NCBI RefSeq assembly: GCF_002964765.1
Contig: NZ_PQCF01000006.1
Span: 271,900-335,899, forward strand
DNA from: Pseudoalteromonas sp. T1lg88
Lineage (GTDB): Bacteria; Pseudomonadota; Gammaproteobacteria; Enterobacterales; Alteromonadaceae
Direction of reading: 5' to 3'
Length of the DNA: 64,000 bases
The position numbers and the translations under genes were made by a program. Positions 8,893-18,808 of this stretch are shown here, in pieces. The notes beneath the pieces are model-generated. The model did no database searches. It was not told the DNA's origin and was given only the letters and a program-made list of their open reading frames with translations. Position 1 is the stretch's first letter. Every line of letters begins with the position of its first letter.

Positions 8893-9129
8893 TTAAACTT
8901 TTTCGCCGCGAGCACGGACTTCTGCTAGAACCGCGTCGATGCCTTTCTTATCGATAATACGCATACCTTTAGTAGTAGTACGTAGTGATACAAAGCGTTT
9001 TTCGCTTTCAACCCAAAAACGGTGAGTTTGTAGGTTAGGTAGGAAACGACGCTTAGTCGCATTGCGCGCGTGTGAGCGGTGATTACCTACCACTGGGCGC
9101 TTACCTGTAACTTGACAGACTTTAGACAT
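8893..9129 (-). CDS. rpmB: 50S ribosomal protein L28
   Basis: A 78 aa L28 protein of the large ribosomal subunit. Family landmarks are [11 protein letters not shown] at the start, [13 protein letters not shown] and the C-terminal [10 protein letters not shown]. It has the usual gammaproteobacterial length and no zinc cysteine motif. It is the first gene of rpmBG, with radC further upstream on the same strand, as in many gammaproteobacteria. Confidence 0.98.
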   Translation of the reverse strand: MSKVCQVTGKRPVVGNHRSHARNATKRRFLPNLQTHRFWVESEKRFVSLRTTTKGMRIIDKKGIDAVLAEVRARGEKV

Positions 9130-9455
9130 GTCTATTTATCTCCAATAACTTCGCTCGAGCTTAATTTTCCCTTATGGCCTTTTTGTATACTGCCCCGGGA
9201 TAAATCGAAGGGCGCTCTTTATACAGCATAGACAGGCAAAGTTCAAGAAACCTGATCTCAGAATCAGCTCATGTATGAATTTTGATAGCGGCCAATTATA
9301 GAGATCTAGGCGGCAAAGGGAAAGCAAAAACTGCATTTAAATTGCACTAAAGGCGTTTATTTTTGTGCTTTACTCTGAGCGCCATCTAAACGCCTTCTGC
9401 TCGCTGTGTGAACTAACTACATACTCTGAAACGAACAACAAATAACGGAAAGAGT
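9130..9455 (-). promoter_or_regulatory. rpmBG upstream region, no gene seen
   Basis: This 326-base gap between radC and rpmB has no plausible coding frame. It contains a perfect TATAAT on the minus strand (9300-9295), about 165 bases before rpmB, but no -35 box at good spacing. It must hold the rpmB promoter; I cannot place it firmly. Confidence 0.35.
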
Positions 9456-10130
9456 TTAGAGCAGTCCCTGCTCGGCAAAAGACACGCATTGACTGCCGCC
9501 TACAACCAGGTGATCCAGCACCCGAATATCCACCAGCGCCAACCCCTGAGTGAGTTTATGGGTGATCAGTTTGTCCGCCTGACTGGGCTCGGCCACGCCG
9601 CTGGGATGATTATGAGCCAAGATCACCGCTGCGGCATTGTGCTTCAGTGCCGCCTTTACCACCTCGCGCGGATAGACGGACGCTGCATCTATGGTGCCCT
9701 GAAACAAGACTTCCCTGGTGATTAAGCGGTGCTGCGCATCCAAAAACAGCACTAAAAACTGCTCCCGCTGCTGAGTTTTTAGCTCAAGCAGCAAAAAATC
9801 ACGCACCGCCTGCGGCGAATCAAACAAGGTGTCGCGCTCTAAGGCGCTGAGCAAATGTCGTCTTGCCAACTCGATGGCCGCCTGTAATTGCACATACTTA
9901 GCCGTGCCCATACCGCGCCAGCGGCAAAAATCATCATGCTCGGCGCTCAACAAGGGCGACAGCCCCTGGCTGTGGCTTAACACCTGCTGCGCCAGCTCCA
10001 CGGCATTGGCGCCGGGCACACCGGTACGAAAGAAAATGGCCAGTAATTCGGCATCGGATAAGCTGTGAGCGCCGCTGGCAAGCAGCTTCTCACGCGGCCT
10101 TTGCGCCTGGGGGATGTCGGTGATACGCAT
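9456..10130 (-). CDS. radC: RadC-family JAB/MPN domain protein
   Basis: A 224 aa RadC protein: an N-terminal helix-hairpin-helix-like part ([34 protein letters not shown]) followed by a JAB1/MPN metalloprotease-like domain with the zinc motif [15 protein letters not shown] (two His and an Asp). Its cellular role is unsettled; it was named for a recombination phenotype later assigned elsewhere. The start is the ATG at 10130 with AAGGAG five bases before it, rather than a GTG two codons upstream. It diverges from coaBC. Confidence 0.95.
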   Translation of the reverse strand: MRITDIPQAQRPREKLLASGAHSLSDAELLAIFFRTGVPGANAVELAQQVLSHSQGLSPLLSAEHDDFCRWRGMGTAKYVQLQAAIELARRHLLSALERDTLFDSPQAVRDFLLLELKTQQREQFLVLFLDAQHRLITREVLFQGTIDAASVYPREVVKAALKHNAAAVILAHNHPSGVAEPSQADKLITHKLTQGLALVDIRVLDHLVVGGSQCVSFAEQGLL

Positions 10131-10247
10131 AAGCACTCCTTGCTTTGCTAATTGCTAAACTATAGTGCAAGGGGCCGACATCTGGTATCTTTTACCCCAG
10201 TTTGGGGCGTTATACCCGTTTAAATATCAACTGAATTATTGTTCGCT

Positions 10248-11435
10248 ATGCAAAACAAAAAAGTGGTCCTTGGGATCAGCGGCGGCATTGCCGCCTACAA
10301 ATGTGCCGAGTTAACACGTCGCCTTAAAGAGCGCGGTTGTGAGGTTAAAGTGGTGATGACCGACAGTGCCAAACACTTTATCACGCCACTGACCATGCAG
10401 GCGGTATCCGGTGAAATGGTGTCGGACTCCCTGCTCGACCCTCAAGCCGAAGCGGCCATGGGCCATATCGAATTTGCCAAATGGGCGGATCTGATTTTAG
10501 TTGCCCCTGCAACGGCGAACATAATTGCCAAAATGGCTGCCGGCATTGCCGATGATCTCCTCACCACCCTGTTGCTGGCGACGGATGCCGACGTTGCCAT
10601 CGCCCCGGCGATGAATCAACAAATGTATGCCCACCCGGCCACCAAAGCGAATTTAACCACCTTGGCTCAACGCGGTGTCGCCATTTGGGGCCCGGGCAGC
10701 GGCGAGCAGGCCTGTGGCGATGTGGGTGCCGGACGTATGCTGGAGCCGATGGAATTAGTAGAGCTGATCTGCACTCCCGCGCACGAGCAGGTGTTGGCGG
10801 GCAAAACCGTCACCATCACCGCCGGACCAACCCGCGAGGCGCTCGATCCGGTGCGCTACATTACCAATCATAGTTCGGGGAAAATGGGCTATGCCCTGGC
10901 CGAAGCGGCACTGGCTCTGGGCGCTAAGGTGAATTTGATCTCCGGCCCGGTGAGCCTGACGCCACCGGCGCAATGCCAAGTGTATGGTGTTCAAAGCGCA
11001 CTGGAGATGCACCAACAAGCATTGGCCTTAGCGCCGCAGTCGGATATTTTTATCGGCTGTGCCGCGGTGGCGGATTATCGTGCCGCCGATATCGCCGAAC
11101 AAAAAATGAAGAAACAAGGGGAGGAGCTGACCCTGACTTTGGTGAAAAACCCGGACATTATTGCCGACGTGGCCGCCTTAACCAAACAGCGTCCGTTTAC
11201 CGTAGGTTTTGCCGCCGAAACTCAGGATGTTGCCACTTATGCCAAAGGCAAATTGCGCAATAAAAACCTGGATATGATCTGTGCCAACGACGTGGCAAAA
11301 CAGGGACAAGGCTTTAACAGCGACAGCAATGCCCTGACCTTGTTTAGCGCCGACAGCGAACTAAGCCTGCCATTAACCGACAAGCATAAGTTAGCGCTCA
11401 CTGTCATGGAAAATATTGCTGCAAAGTTGATTTAA
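10248..11435 (+). CDS. coaBC: bifunctional phosphopantothenoylcysteine decarboxylase / phosphopantothenate-cysteine ligase
   Basis: Carries out two steps of coenzyme A synthesis: ligation of cysteine to phosphopantothenate (CoaB) and FMN-dependent decarboxylation (CoaC). The N-terminal flavoprotein half shows [10 protein letters not shown], the catalytic His in [19 protein letters not shown] and the active-site [15 protein letters not shown]. The C-terminal CoaB half has [20 protein letters not shown] and AAVADYR. The length of 395 aa is normal. The start at 10248 (ATG) is chosen over an in-frame TTG at 10239. In E. coli dut follows; here slmA follows directly. Confidence 0.97.
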   Translation: MQNKKVVLGISGGIAAYKCAELTRRLKERGCEVKVVMTDSAKHFITPLTMQAVSGEMVSDSLLDPQAEAAMGHIEFAKWADLILVAPATANIIAKMAAGIADDLLTTLLLATDADVAIAPAMNQQMYAHPATKANLTTLAQRGVAIWGPGSGEQACGDVGAGRMLEPMELVELICTPAHEQVLAGKTVTITAGPTREALDPVRYITNHSSGKMGYALAEAALALGAKVNLISGPVSLTPPAQCQVYGVQSALEMHQQALALAPQSDIFIGCAAVADYRAADIAEQKMKKQGEELTLTLVKNPDIIADVAALTKQRPFTVGFAAETQDVATYAKGKLRNKNLDMICANDVAKQGQGFNSDSNALTLFSADSELSLPLTDKHKLALTVMENIAAKLI

Positions 11436-11530
11436 AGCATGTAAAAAACTGGAAAGGGATTTCAGAAAGCATTAAGATGGCGTTCATAATAAAGGTCAAA
11501 GACCACTAAAGAGCTTTAAAAAGGAACGCC

Positions 11531-12118
11531 ATGGCTGCCACACGCCGCACTAATCGCAAAGAGCAGATTCTCCAATCACTAGCGCAAATGTTAGAGACTA
11601 GCCCAGGTCAACGTATTACCACCGCCAAGCTGGCAGCTGAGGTGGGGGTATCGGAAGCGGCGCTGTATCGTCACTTTCCAAGCAAGGCACGTATGTTCGA
11701 AGGCTTAATCGAGTTTATCGAAGACACCCTGCTCTCACGCATCAACATCATTTTAGAAAACGAAAAAGAAACGCAAAGCCGCGTGTATAACATGCTGATG
11801 CTGGTGTTGGCTTTTGCCGAGAAGAATCCGGGCATCACCCGCATCCTGACCGGCGACGCCCTGCAAGGGGAAAATGAGCGTCTGCGCGAGCGCATCCAAA
11901 GCCTGTTTGAAAAGCTGGAAACCCAGTTTAAGCAAGTTCTACGTGAACGTAAGCTGCGCGAAGGTAAGGCTTTTGCCAGCGACGAAGCCACATTGGCCAA
12001 CCTGTTCCTTGCCTATGTGGAAGGCAAGATGAACCAGTTTGTGCGCTCTAACTTTACCGCCAAGCCCAGTGCTCAGTTTGAGAAGCAGTGGCAAGAGCTG
12101 CAAAAGATCTGGTTGTAG
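11531..12118 (+). CDS. slmA: nucleoid occlusion factor SlmA
   Basis: A TetR-family DNA-binding protein that blocks FtsZ assembly over the nucleoid. Its helix-turn-helix lies at about residues 29-55 ([20 protein letters not shown]), followed by [14 protein letters not shown] and an all-helical ligand/FtsZ-binding domain. The 195 aa length and C-terminus ending in LQKIWL are typical. It lies 95 bases behind coaBC on the same strand. A palindromic repeat follows in the convergent gap to zapE. Confidence 0.95.
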   Translation: MAATRRTNRKEQILQSLAQMLETSPGQRITTAKLAAEVGVSEAALYRHFPSKARMFEGLIEFIEDTLLSRINIILENEKETQSRVYNMLMLVLAFAEKNPGITRILTGDALQGENERLRERIQSLFEKLETQFKQVLRERKLREGKAFASDEATLANLFLAYVEGKMNQFVRSNFTAKPSAQFEKQWQELQKIWL

Positions 12119-12135
12119 CTCCCCCCCTCGCACCT

Positions 12136-12206
12136 TATAGGTCGGTGCTTGCGCCGACATATCAAAAAATGGTGCATCTTTGTCGGGGTGAACCCCGACC
12201 TACAGG
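12136..12206. repeat. palindromic REP-like repeat pair (copy A)
   Basis: Two inverted units, TAGGTCGGTGC...GCGCCGAC and GTCGGGGTGAACCCCGACCTA, face each other over 71 bases between converging slmA and zapE. The same motif recurs at 15543, 46847 and 47479. The zapE stop codon (12202-12200) is made by the CCTA of the repeat end. Confidence 0.85.
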
Positions 12207-13333
12207 GGTAATGGCCAGCGCTGCATCTCGATCAAACGCGACTGGGTACGGGCAAATTCAAACGCCAAACGCTCGCCCTGGTATAAATGAGTCAGCTCCC
12301 CCTGAGCGGCAATGACAATCAATTTCCCCGTATCGTAAAACTCATCCACCAGCGCAATAAAACGCCTTGCCTCATCGTCAAACAGGGCATGACTGATCTG
12401 CTCCCGCTCACGTATGTAGCCCTCTTCAATGCCTTGAGCGGTAAAGTGTTGTACTTTTTCCACGCCCATTAAGGGTACCTTATCCACGTAGAGCACATCG
12501 AAACGCTGGGCGAGAAACATATAATCGGCACTGGATCGCCCCAACCCACATAGCTCAAGGAAATCGATACAGGCGGCGCGCTCACCGAGGGCTTGAAAAC
12601 GCACGGCCCTATAGTGGATCAACAAGGCCTGGCTGTGGGCAGCTTGTTTTTGCTCCTTGCTAAAACGCTGCAACAGGCGCTCCGGCTGATACTCGATAAA
12701 ATGCCGAAAGCCGTTAAACCCGTGCAGACGATAATCTTGCTCGCCGCTGACATCACAGACCTGACAATGAGCTTCAATTAAGGCAATTGTCGGCTCAAAA
12801 CGGGCGCGCTGTAGGCCATTGCGGTATAACTCATGGGGCTGGCAGTTACTGGTTGCAACCAGTACCACGCCTTCGGCAAACAGGGCTTCGAACAGGCGTG
12901 CCATGATCATGGCATCACCGATATCGCTGACAAAGAATTCATCAAAGCAGAGCAAGCGTGTCTGCGACGCATAGTCATTGGCAAGTTGTCGCATGGGATT
13001 TTTAGTCCCTTGCAATGCCTGCAAGCGCTCATGCACCCAGGCCATAAAGTGATGAAAGTGTAGGCGCTGTTTATTTGCTATCGCTATCTGCTCATAAAAT
13101 AAGTCCATCAGCATGGACTTGCCCCGCCCTACCGGACCATGTAAATAAAGCCCGTGAATAAGGCGTTTGCGCTGCCAGAAAAAGCGAGGGGATGCTTGGT
13201 CTGCCTCCAAAGCCGACGCCAGCTTTGCCAGCGCCTTGATCGCACGCAACTGCACGGGATCGGCGAGGATCTCTTTATTGCCAATAAGCTGGCAGTATTG
13301 GTCGAGGATTTTACTCAAGGTGGCTGTTTTCAC
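12200..13333 (-). CDS. zapE: cell division ATPase ZapE (AFG1-like)
   Basis: An AAA-type P-loop ATPase of the AFG1/ZapE family that acts on the Z-ring late in division in E. coli. The Walker A motif GPVGRGKS is at residues 66-73, Walker B LLCFDEF at 127-133, and a sensor-like VLVATSN follows. At 377 aa it is full length. Its stop codon falls in the end of a palindromic repeat, so the last residues (about WPLPL) may have been altered by insertion of that repeat. It diverges from rsuA. Confidence 0.94.
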   Translation of the reverse strand: MKTATLSKILDQYCQLIGNKEILADPVQLRAIKALAKLASALEADQASPRFFWQRKRLIHGLYLHGPVGRGKSMLMDLFYEQIAIANKQRLHFHHFMAWVHERLQALQGTKNPMRQLANDYASQTRLLCFDEFFVSDIGDAMIMARLFEALFAEGVVLVATSNCQPHELYRNGLQRARFEPTIALIEAHCQVCDVSGEQDYRLHGFNGFRHFIEYQPERLLQRFSKEQKQAAHSQALLIHYRAVRFQALGERAACIDFLELCGLGRSSADYMFLAQRFDVLYVDKVPLMGVEKVQHFTAQGIEEGYIREREQISHALFDDEARRFIALVDEFYDTGKLIVIAAQGELTHLYQGERLAFEFARTQSRLIEMQRWPLPL

Positions 13334-13387
13334 TATGCGGCATGGGCTATACTCGCGCCATTGTAACCAAGTTTAAGCCCGTCCCCA

Positions 13388-14086
13388 ATGAAGTTCCCCT
13401 GCCGATTAGACAAGTTTATTAGCAACCTGGCGGAAATTCCGCGCACTCACGCCAAAGCCGCCATTAAGAAAAAGCGTGTCACCGTCAACGGAGAAGTCAC
13501 TAGGCAGCTTGATCAAGCAGTGACTGAACAAGATGAAATTATGCTCGATGGTGAGATTCTCACCTATCAAGGGATACGCTACTTTATGCTCAATAAGCCG
13601 GAAGGTTATGTGTGCGCCAATAGCGATGAGCTCCATGCCACCGTGTTTGAACTGCTTGATGAGCCCAACCTGAGCGAGTTACACATTGCCGGACGCTTAG
13701 ACATAGACACCACGGGTTTGGTGTTGATCAGCAATGATGGTCAATGGAGCCACCAGATCACCAGCCCGAAAAAGCAAAAATTCAAAACCTATCTGGTCGA
13801 GCTGGCCGAGCCGCTTTCAGAGCAAGCGGTTAGTGAACTTGAGCAAGGTGTGCAGCTTCATGGTGAGCGCGACCTCACCCTACCCGCCAAGGTCGAAGTG
13901 TTGGCGCCATACCAAATTCGCCTGCATATAGTCGAAGGCAAATACCATCAGGTTAAGCGCATGCTGGCCGCGGTTGGTAACAAGGTGGTGACCTTGCACC
14001 GCGAAGCCATTGCCGGCATAGAACTTGACCCGGATCTCGCCCCGGGTGAGTACCGTCTCCTGAGCGAAGAGGAAGTCGCGCTCTAG
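13388..14086 (+). CDS. rsuA: 16S rRNA pseudouridine(516) synthase
   Basis: Makes pseudouridine at position 516 of 16S rRNA. An S4 RNA-binding domain occupies about residues 5-60 (LDKFISNL, AIKKKRVTVNGEV), and the catalytic domain carries GRLDIDTTGL at 102-111 with catalytic Asp105. KYHQVKRMLAAVGN near the C-terminus is the second family motif. At 232 aa with this motif it fits RsuA rather than RluB/E/F, though assignment between paralogues rests on pattern recognition. Confidence 0.9.
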   Translation: MKFPCRLDKFISNLAEIPRTHAKAAIKKKRVTVNGEVTRQLDQAVTEQDEIMLDGEILTYQGIRYFMLNKPEGYVCANSDELHATVFELLDEPNLSELHIAGRLDIDTTGLVLISNDGQWSHQITSPKKQKFKTYLVELAEPLSEQAVSELEQGVQLHGERDLTLPAKVEVLAPYQIRLHIVEGKYHQVKRMLAAVGNKVVTLHREAIAGIELDPDLAPGEYRLLSEEEVAL

Positions 14087-14174
14087 CGCTAAGTGTCCTC
14101 AGGAAAAGTCCATTGCACTGGTGTGCGGTTCACCTATAGTAATAGGTATGTACCGATTAAGCCTATGAGTAGCA

Positions 14175-15539
14175 ATGGAAATCATTCACCACGGAGCGGT
14201 AAATGGCGTGACCGGCTCTTGCCACCAGTTGAAGGTGAGCGAGAGCGAGTCCTTATTGGTCGACTGCGGCCTGTTTCAAGGGCTTGAAGCGCGCCAGGAG
14301 CTCGGCATCGAATTTGATATCAGTACGGTGCGGGCACTCCTAGTAACCCACTGCCATATCGACCATGTGGGTCGTATCCCCTACCTGCTTGCCGCCGGTT
14401 TTAGCGGCCCGATTTACGCCTCCGAAGCCACTGCCGCCCTGCTTCCCCTCGTCATAGAAGATGCTCTCAAACTTGGCGTCACAGAAGATGAGCAACTGGT
14501 TGCCACCTGCCTGCGCCTTATTCGCCAGCAACTGGTACCCATCGCCTTTAAACAATGGCAGGCACTGGAGTACTTTAAGACACCAGTTCGCTTTCGCCTG
14601 CAACGGGCCGGACATATTCTCGGCTCCGCCTATATCGAAGTCGATGTGGGCCAAGGAAAGCAAGCGCAACGAGTCGTGTTTTCCGGAGACTTAGGCGCAC
14701 CTCACACGCCCTTGCTGCCAGCGCCTAAACCACCCTACAAGGCCGACACCCTGGTGATTGAGTCCACCTATGGCGATACCCTGCATCAGGGGCGTAAAAA
14801 CCGCAGTAAACGACTTAAGGAAGTAATTGAAAAGGCGGTGCGCGATAACGGCGTGGTGCTTATTCCCGCCTTTAGCATAGGCCGTACTCAGGAGCTACTC
14901 TACGAGCTGGAGCAGATCATCCACAGCGCTCCTAAAAGGTCGTTTTGGCAGGACATTGAGGTGATCATCGACTCCCCCATGGCCGCTAATTTCACCAGCG
15001 AATACCGACGCTTTAAATCACTCTGGGATCAAGAAGCCAAGGCACGTGTGGCCAAGGGCCGTCATCCCCTTAACTTTGAACATTTGTATACACTGGATAG
15101 TCATCAGGAGCATTTACAAACCCTAAACTATCTTAAGCAGAGGCAAAAGCCGGCGATTGTGATCGCCGCCAGTGGCATGTGCAGCGGCGGGCGCATAGTG
15201 AATTACCTAGAAGCTTTTTTAGGAGATCCCCGTACCGATGTGATCTTTGTCGGCTATCAGGGCCAGGGAACTCCCGGACGTGATATTCAAAAATACGGCC
15301 CGCGCGGTGGTTATGTGGTGTTAAATAAGCAAAGGATCGATATTAAGGCACAGATACATACCATTAGCGGTTACAGCGCCCATGCGGATCAGGCCAATTT
15401 AGTGCGATTTGTTAGCGGCATGACGAAGAAGCCAAGACATATCAAAATAGTGCATGGCGATACAGAGGCAAAGCAAGCGCTTGCGGATAAACTTAAAGAA
15501 AGCCTCAAAGGCGAAGTGAAGATAGAAATCGCGACCTAA
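14175..15539 (+). CDS. beta-CASP metallo-beta-lactamase-fold ribonuclease-like protein
   Basis: A 454 aa RNA-processing-type hydrolase of the CPSF73/beta-CASP family. Motif 2 HCHIDH is at residues 59-64, the following His is in GHILGSAYIEV, the Asp in FSGDLG, and the beta-CASP part contains IPAFSIGRTQELLYEL, ASGMCSGGRI and the late HTISGYSAHADQ. All metal ligands appear present, so it should be active. The target RNA is unknown. It ends just before a triple palindromic repeat separating it from convergent galE. Confidence 0.93.
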   Translation: MEIIHHGAVNGVTGSCHQLKVSESESLLVDCGLFQGLEARQELGIEFDISTVRALLVTHCHIDHVGRIPYLLAAGFSGPIYASEATAALLPLVIEDALKLGVTEDEQLVATCLRLIRQQLVPIAFKQWQALEYFKTPVRFRLQRAGHILGSAYIEVDVGQGKQAQRVVFSGDLGAPHTPLLPAPKPPYKADTLVIESTYGDTLHQGRKNRSKRLKEVIEKAVRDNGVVLIPAFSIGRTQELLYELEQIIHSAPKRSFWQDIEVIIDSPMAANFTSEYRRFKSLWDQEAKARVAKGRHPLNFEHLYTLDSHQEHLQTLNYLKQRQKPAIVIAASGMCSGGRIVNYLEAFLGDPRTDVIFVGYQGQGTPGRDIQKYGPRGGYVVLNKQRIDIKAQIHTISGYSAHADQANLVRFVSGMTKKPRHIKIVHGDTEAKQALADKLKESLKGEVKIEIAT

Positions 15540-15542
15540 GGC

Positions 15543-15792
15543 GTTGTAGGTCGGCCTTTAGGCCGACAAATATGCACATAATTAGTTTTGTCGGCGCAGA
15601 GCACCGACCTACAAAGGGGGCGCAAATGCACGTTGTAGGTCGGCCTTCAGGCCGACAAATATGCACATAGTTAGCTTTGTCGGCGCAGAGCACCGACCTA
15701 CAAAGGGGGCGCAAATGCACGTTGTACGTCGGCCCTCAGGCCGACAAATATGCACATAGTTAGCTTTGTCGGCGCAGAGCACCGACCTACAG
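15543..15792. repeat. three tandem 89-base palindromic units (copy B)
   Basis: Units begin at 15543, 15632 and 15721, an exact 89-base period, the third lacking its last part. Each unit holds GTAGGTCGGCC...GGCCGAC facing GTCGGCGCAGAGCACCGACCTAC, so each is a large palindrome. Sequence identity between units is very high. They fill the gap between two converging genes and could act as transcription ends. Confidence 0.95.
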
Positions 15793-15796
15793 GTTA

Positions 15797-16810
15797 TTAC
15801 TCATAACCATTGGGGTTTTGGCTTTGCCAGCGCCAGGCATCCTGCATCATTTGCATCAAGCCGCGCTCTGCCTGCCATCCCAGCTCATTCAAAGCTTTTT
15901 GCGCACTGGCATAACAGGTGGCGATATCGCCATCACGACGCGGGGCAATTTGATAGGGTACGGGTTTATCCGCCGCCTGCTCAAAGGCCTGCACCATTTC
16001 CAATACCGAGTAACCGTTGCCGGTTCCCAGGTTATAAATATGCACGCCGCTGTGATCAAGAAGCCAGTCCAGGGCTTTAAGGTGACCCAAGGCCAGGTCG
16101 ACAACATGAATGTAATCGCGCACTCCAGTGCCGTCTTTGGTTGGGTAATCATCCCCAAATACCGCCAGCTTCTCCAGCTTACCTACGGCTACCTGAGAGA
16201 TATAAGGCAAGAGGTTATTGGGAGTGCCGTTAGGGTCTTCACCTATTTGCCCGCTATGATGGGCACCAACCGGGTTAAAGTAGCGCAAGATAGCAAAACG
16301 CCAACGAGGGTCGGACTTGGCTACATCTTCTAGAATCTGCTCCACCATCAATTTAGAGGTGCCGTAAGGGTTGGTGGTGCCGCCTACCAGAGCGTTTTCA
16401 TCTATGGGCAAGGTTTGCGGGTCGCCATAAACCGTAGCGGATGAGCTAAATACCAAAGAGAACACTTCGGCTTCGCGCATCGCATCAATCAGGGTAAGCG
16501 ACCCTTGGACATTATTTTGATAGTACATCACCGGCTTGCTCACCGACTCGCCCACAGCCTTAAGGCCAGCAAAATGTACCACGGCGGTGATATAATGATC
16601 GCTAAACACCTTATCCAAGGCCGCTTTATCGCAAATATCGCCCTGAACAAAGGTCACGCTCTTACCCGTTAGCGCCTCAACGCGACGTAGCGACTCTTGC
16701 GAGCTGTTACAAAGGTTGTCGAACACCACTACTTCACTGCCCTGTTCGAGCAGCTCCAGTACCGTGTGTGAGCCGATATAACCGGCTCCGCCGGTAACTA
16801 AGATTGTCAT
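15797..16810 (-). CDS. galE: UDP-glucose 4-epimerase
   Basis: Interconverts UDP-glucose and UDP-galactose (or the N-acetyl forms). It is an extended short-chain dehydrogenase with GGAGYIGSH at residues 7-15 for [11 protein letters not shown] and the catalytic Tyr149-x-x-x-Lys153 (YGTSK). At 337 aa it is the E. coli length. As the last gene of the minus-strand polysaccharide locus, 18 bases behind the uronate epimerase, it would supply UDP-Gal for the polymer. Confidence 0.96.
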   Translation of the reverse strand: MTILVTGGAGYIGSHTVLELLEQGSEVVVFDNLCNSSQESLRRVEALTGKSVTFVQGDICDKAALDKVFSDHYITAVVHFAGLKAVGESVSKPVMYYQNNVQGSLTLIDAMREAEVFSLVFSSSATVYGDPQTLPIDENALVGGTTNPYGTSKLMVEQILEDVAKSDPRWRFAILRYFNPVGAHHSGQIGEDPNGTPNNLLPYISQVAVGKLEKLAVFGDDYPTKDGTGVRDYIHVVDLALGHLKALDWLLDHSGVHIYNLGTGNGYSVLEMVQAFEQAADKPVPYQIAPRRDGDIATCYASAQKALNELGWQAERGLMQMMQDAWRWQSQNPNGYE

Positions 16811-16828
16811 ACCTTTTCCTGCTTTAAA

Positions 16829-17830
16829 TTAGGCGTAAAAACCTTTATACCATTGCACAAGCTGCTTAACCCCGGAGGTAACATCGACCTGCGGACGGTA
16901 ACCCGTTGCGACAAAAAGGTCTTCGGTATCGGCATAGGTTTTATACACATCGCCCGGCTGCATTTCGCGGAAGTTTTTCACCGCTTCGATACCCAGCTCG
17001 TCTTCAATCGCCTTAATAAAGTCCATCAGATTAATAGGGCTGCCATGGCCGATGTTGTAAACCTTGTAAGGAGCCGAGCTAGTCGCAGGCGAGCCAGACT
17101 CAACCTTCCACTCCGAGTTTGGCTCGGGCACCACATCGGCAATACGCACCACACCCTCGACAATATCGTCGATATAGGTAAAGTCACGCCACATATCGCC
17201 ATGGTTATTCACGTCTATAGTTTCGCCGTTAAGGATTTTCTTGGTAAAAATATAAGGGGCCATATCCGGGCGACCCCAGGGGCCATACACGGTAAAGAAG
17301 CGCAGCCCGGTTGTCGGCAACCCATATAAATGAGAATAGCTATGAGCCATTACTTCATTAGACTTTTTGGTCGCCGCATAGAGGGAAACTGGGTGATCCA
17401 CCGAGTCACTGGTAGAAAAAGGCGTGGTTTCATTTAAGCCATAAACAGAGCTGGATGACGCATAGACTAGGTGCCCAATCCGGTTATGGCGACAGGCTTC
17501 TAAGATATTTAGGTGGCCAACCAGATTGCTTTCGGCGTAGGCATGAGGGTTATCAATAGAGTAACGCACACCGGCCTGGGCCGCTAAGTGAATAACGCGG
17601 TCAAACCTTTCCTGCTCGAATAGTTGCGCCAGCGCCTGCTGCTGAATAAGATCCAACTCAATAAAGGTAAAACGTTCGTGCTTTATGTGCTCAAGGCGCG
17701 CCGTTTTTAGGGCAACATCATAATAATCATTAAGGTTATCTATACCAACAACTTCATGGCCCTGTGCCAGTAGCTTGTCACTTACCGCGGCGCCAATAAA
17801 ACCGGCGGCGCCCGTTACCAAATACTTCAC
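16829..17830 (-). CDS. UDP-glucuronate 4-epimerase
   Basis: An extended SDR that should convert UDP-glucuronate to UDP-galacturonate, using the product of ugd. It shows [11 protein letters not shown] for NAD at the N-terminus, NDYYDVALK (typical of the uronate epimerases), SSSSVYG and the catalytic YAATK at 151-155, then TVYGPWGRPDMA, a signature of this subfamily. The length of 333 aa is normal. A broken copy of its 5' half lies at 20500-20853. The substrate assignment rests on subfamily motifs. Confidence 0.9.
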   Translation of the reverse strand: MKYLVTGAAGFIGAAVSDKLLAQGHEVVGIDNLNDYYDVALKTARLEHIKHERFTFIELDLIQQQALAQLFEQERFDRVIHLAAQAGVRYSIDNPHAYAESNLVGHLNILEACRHNRIGHLVYASSSSVYGLNETTPFSTSDSVDHPVSLYAATKKSNEVMAHSYSHLYGLPTTGLRFFTVYGPWGRPDMAPYIFTKKILNGETIDVNNHGDMWRDFTYIDDIVEGVVRIADVVPEPNSEWKVESGSPATSSAPYKVYNIGHGSPINLMDFIKAIEDELGIEAVKNFREMQPGDVYKTYADTEDLFVATGYRPQVDVTSGVKQLVQWYKGFYA

Positions 17831-17846
17831 GGATAGCCTCTATTAA

Positions 17847-17968
17847 TCACTGCCAAACAGATAGCGAGTATACACCTAACTGGCAACATCACTCAATTCA
17901 TCGGTCATACGATTGGAGATTATGACATCCGAGCGCTGTTTGAGTTCCTCAAGCGAGGTGTGACCTTA
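17847..17968 (-). pseudogene. ugd: 3' fragment of a second ugd copy
   Basis: About 120 bases nearly identical to the last part of the intact ugd at 20867-20990. They have the same position relative to the epimerase gene, namely directly upstream of it. The homology stops at 17968, exactly where the inverted repeat of the IS3 remnant starts (TGACCTGTCCCCC). It marks the original ugd-epimerase order broken by the IS. Confidence 0.88.
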
Positions 17969-18042
17969 TGACCTGTCCCCCAAAATTAACATCATGACTT
18001 TGAGGAGATTTCCAATAAACTGGAGACAATGGAGATCTCAAA

Positions 18043-18304
18043 ATGAAAAAACGTTACGCAGAAGAATAAATTATCGAGCAATCAAACATCGTGAAGCTGG
18101 CGCTAAAGTTGATGATATTTGCCGAGAGATGGGAATATCGACAGGCACTTTTTATAACTTGCGCAGTAAATATGAGGGCCTGGAAGTAAATGAAGCCAAG
18201 CGTTTAAAAGAGCTTGAATCAGAGAATAATAAGCTCAAGCGTTTGTTGGCTGAAAGATGCTTGAAGTTGAAGGTATGAAGGATGTGCTCTCAAAAAAGTG
18301 GTGA
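18043..18304 (+). pseudogene. IS3-family orfA remnant
   Basis: Helix-turn-helix part of an IS3 transposase. ATG AAA AAA CGT TAC begins it, then a stop codon (TAA) and a one-base deletion within the next 15 codons, then an open stretch with DDICREMGISTGTFYN and the leucine-zipper-like KRLKELESENNKLKRLL. A second frame break precedes MLEVEGMKDVL. A slippery A6G run sits at the orfA/orfB overlap. Confidence 0.85.
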
Positions 18305-18808
18305 AGCCTTCGGATAAGAAACGGATCGCTCGCCACCTCATCGAGCTATTTAACCTCAGTGAACGAGCAGCATGCCAACTATCAGGGGTTAGCCGAACCG
18401 CATTTCGATATAGCCCAAGAACGATGGCTGATAACACACTAAGAGAGCAACTAAAGCGCTTAGCTACTGAATACCCTTGTTATGGTTATTTGATGCTTCA
18501 CGGCCTGTTAAAAGCAAAAGGCTTAGTGAGGAATAAAAAGCAGACATATCGAATTTATACTGAAGAAGGACTTCAAGTTCGCACCAAAAAGCGAAAGAAA
18601 TACAGCGGCCAAGACTACCTTTGGAAGTACCATCAAAGCCGAATCAACGCTATTCTATGGATTTTTTGTTTCAGTTCAGCTAGCCAATGGACGACGCTTA
18701 AGAACGCTTAATGTGGTTGGTGATTATTCACGTGAAATGATCGGGCAACTCGTGTGTGTGTCAATTGGTGGCAGACAGGTCGCTCGATTATTATCTGAGA
18801 TGATAGTG
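18298..18808 (+). pseudogene. IS3-family orfB remnant (transposase, truncated)
   Basis: N-terminal region of the IS3 integrase-type transposase. Residues RIARHLIELFNLSERAAC and YPCYGYLMLHGLL are the HTH_21 region. A frame break near 18660 shifts to SVQLANGRRLRTLN and GDYSREMIGQL, where the first catalytic Asp should be. The sequence then ends near 18808 without the rest of the catalytic core. Confidence 0.85.

Larger units (their letters stand above)
17969..18808 (+). mobile_element. truncated IS3-family element (IS407-like group)
   Basis: The left end TGACCTGTCCCCCAAAATTA (17969) is an IS3/IS407-type inverted repeat. It is followed by orfA and orfB remnants with stop codons and frame breaks. 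The right end and the last two acidic residues of the DDE catalytic domain are missing, so the element is dead. No target duplication or right inverted repeat is visible. Confidence 0.88.

Noticed and set aside
15543..15792. CRISPR array (regular repeats)
   Set aside because: The 89-base units are repeated whole, including what would be spacers, and are palindromic. There is no short repeat with variable spacers and no cas gene.
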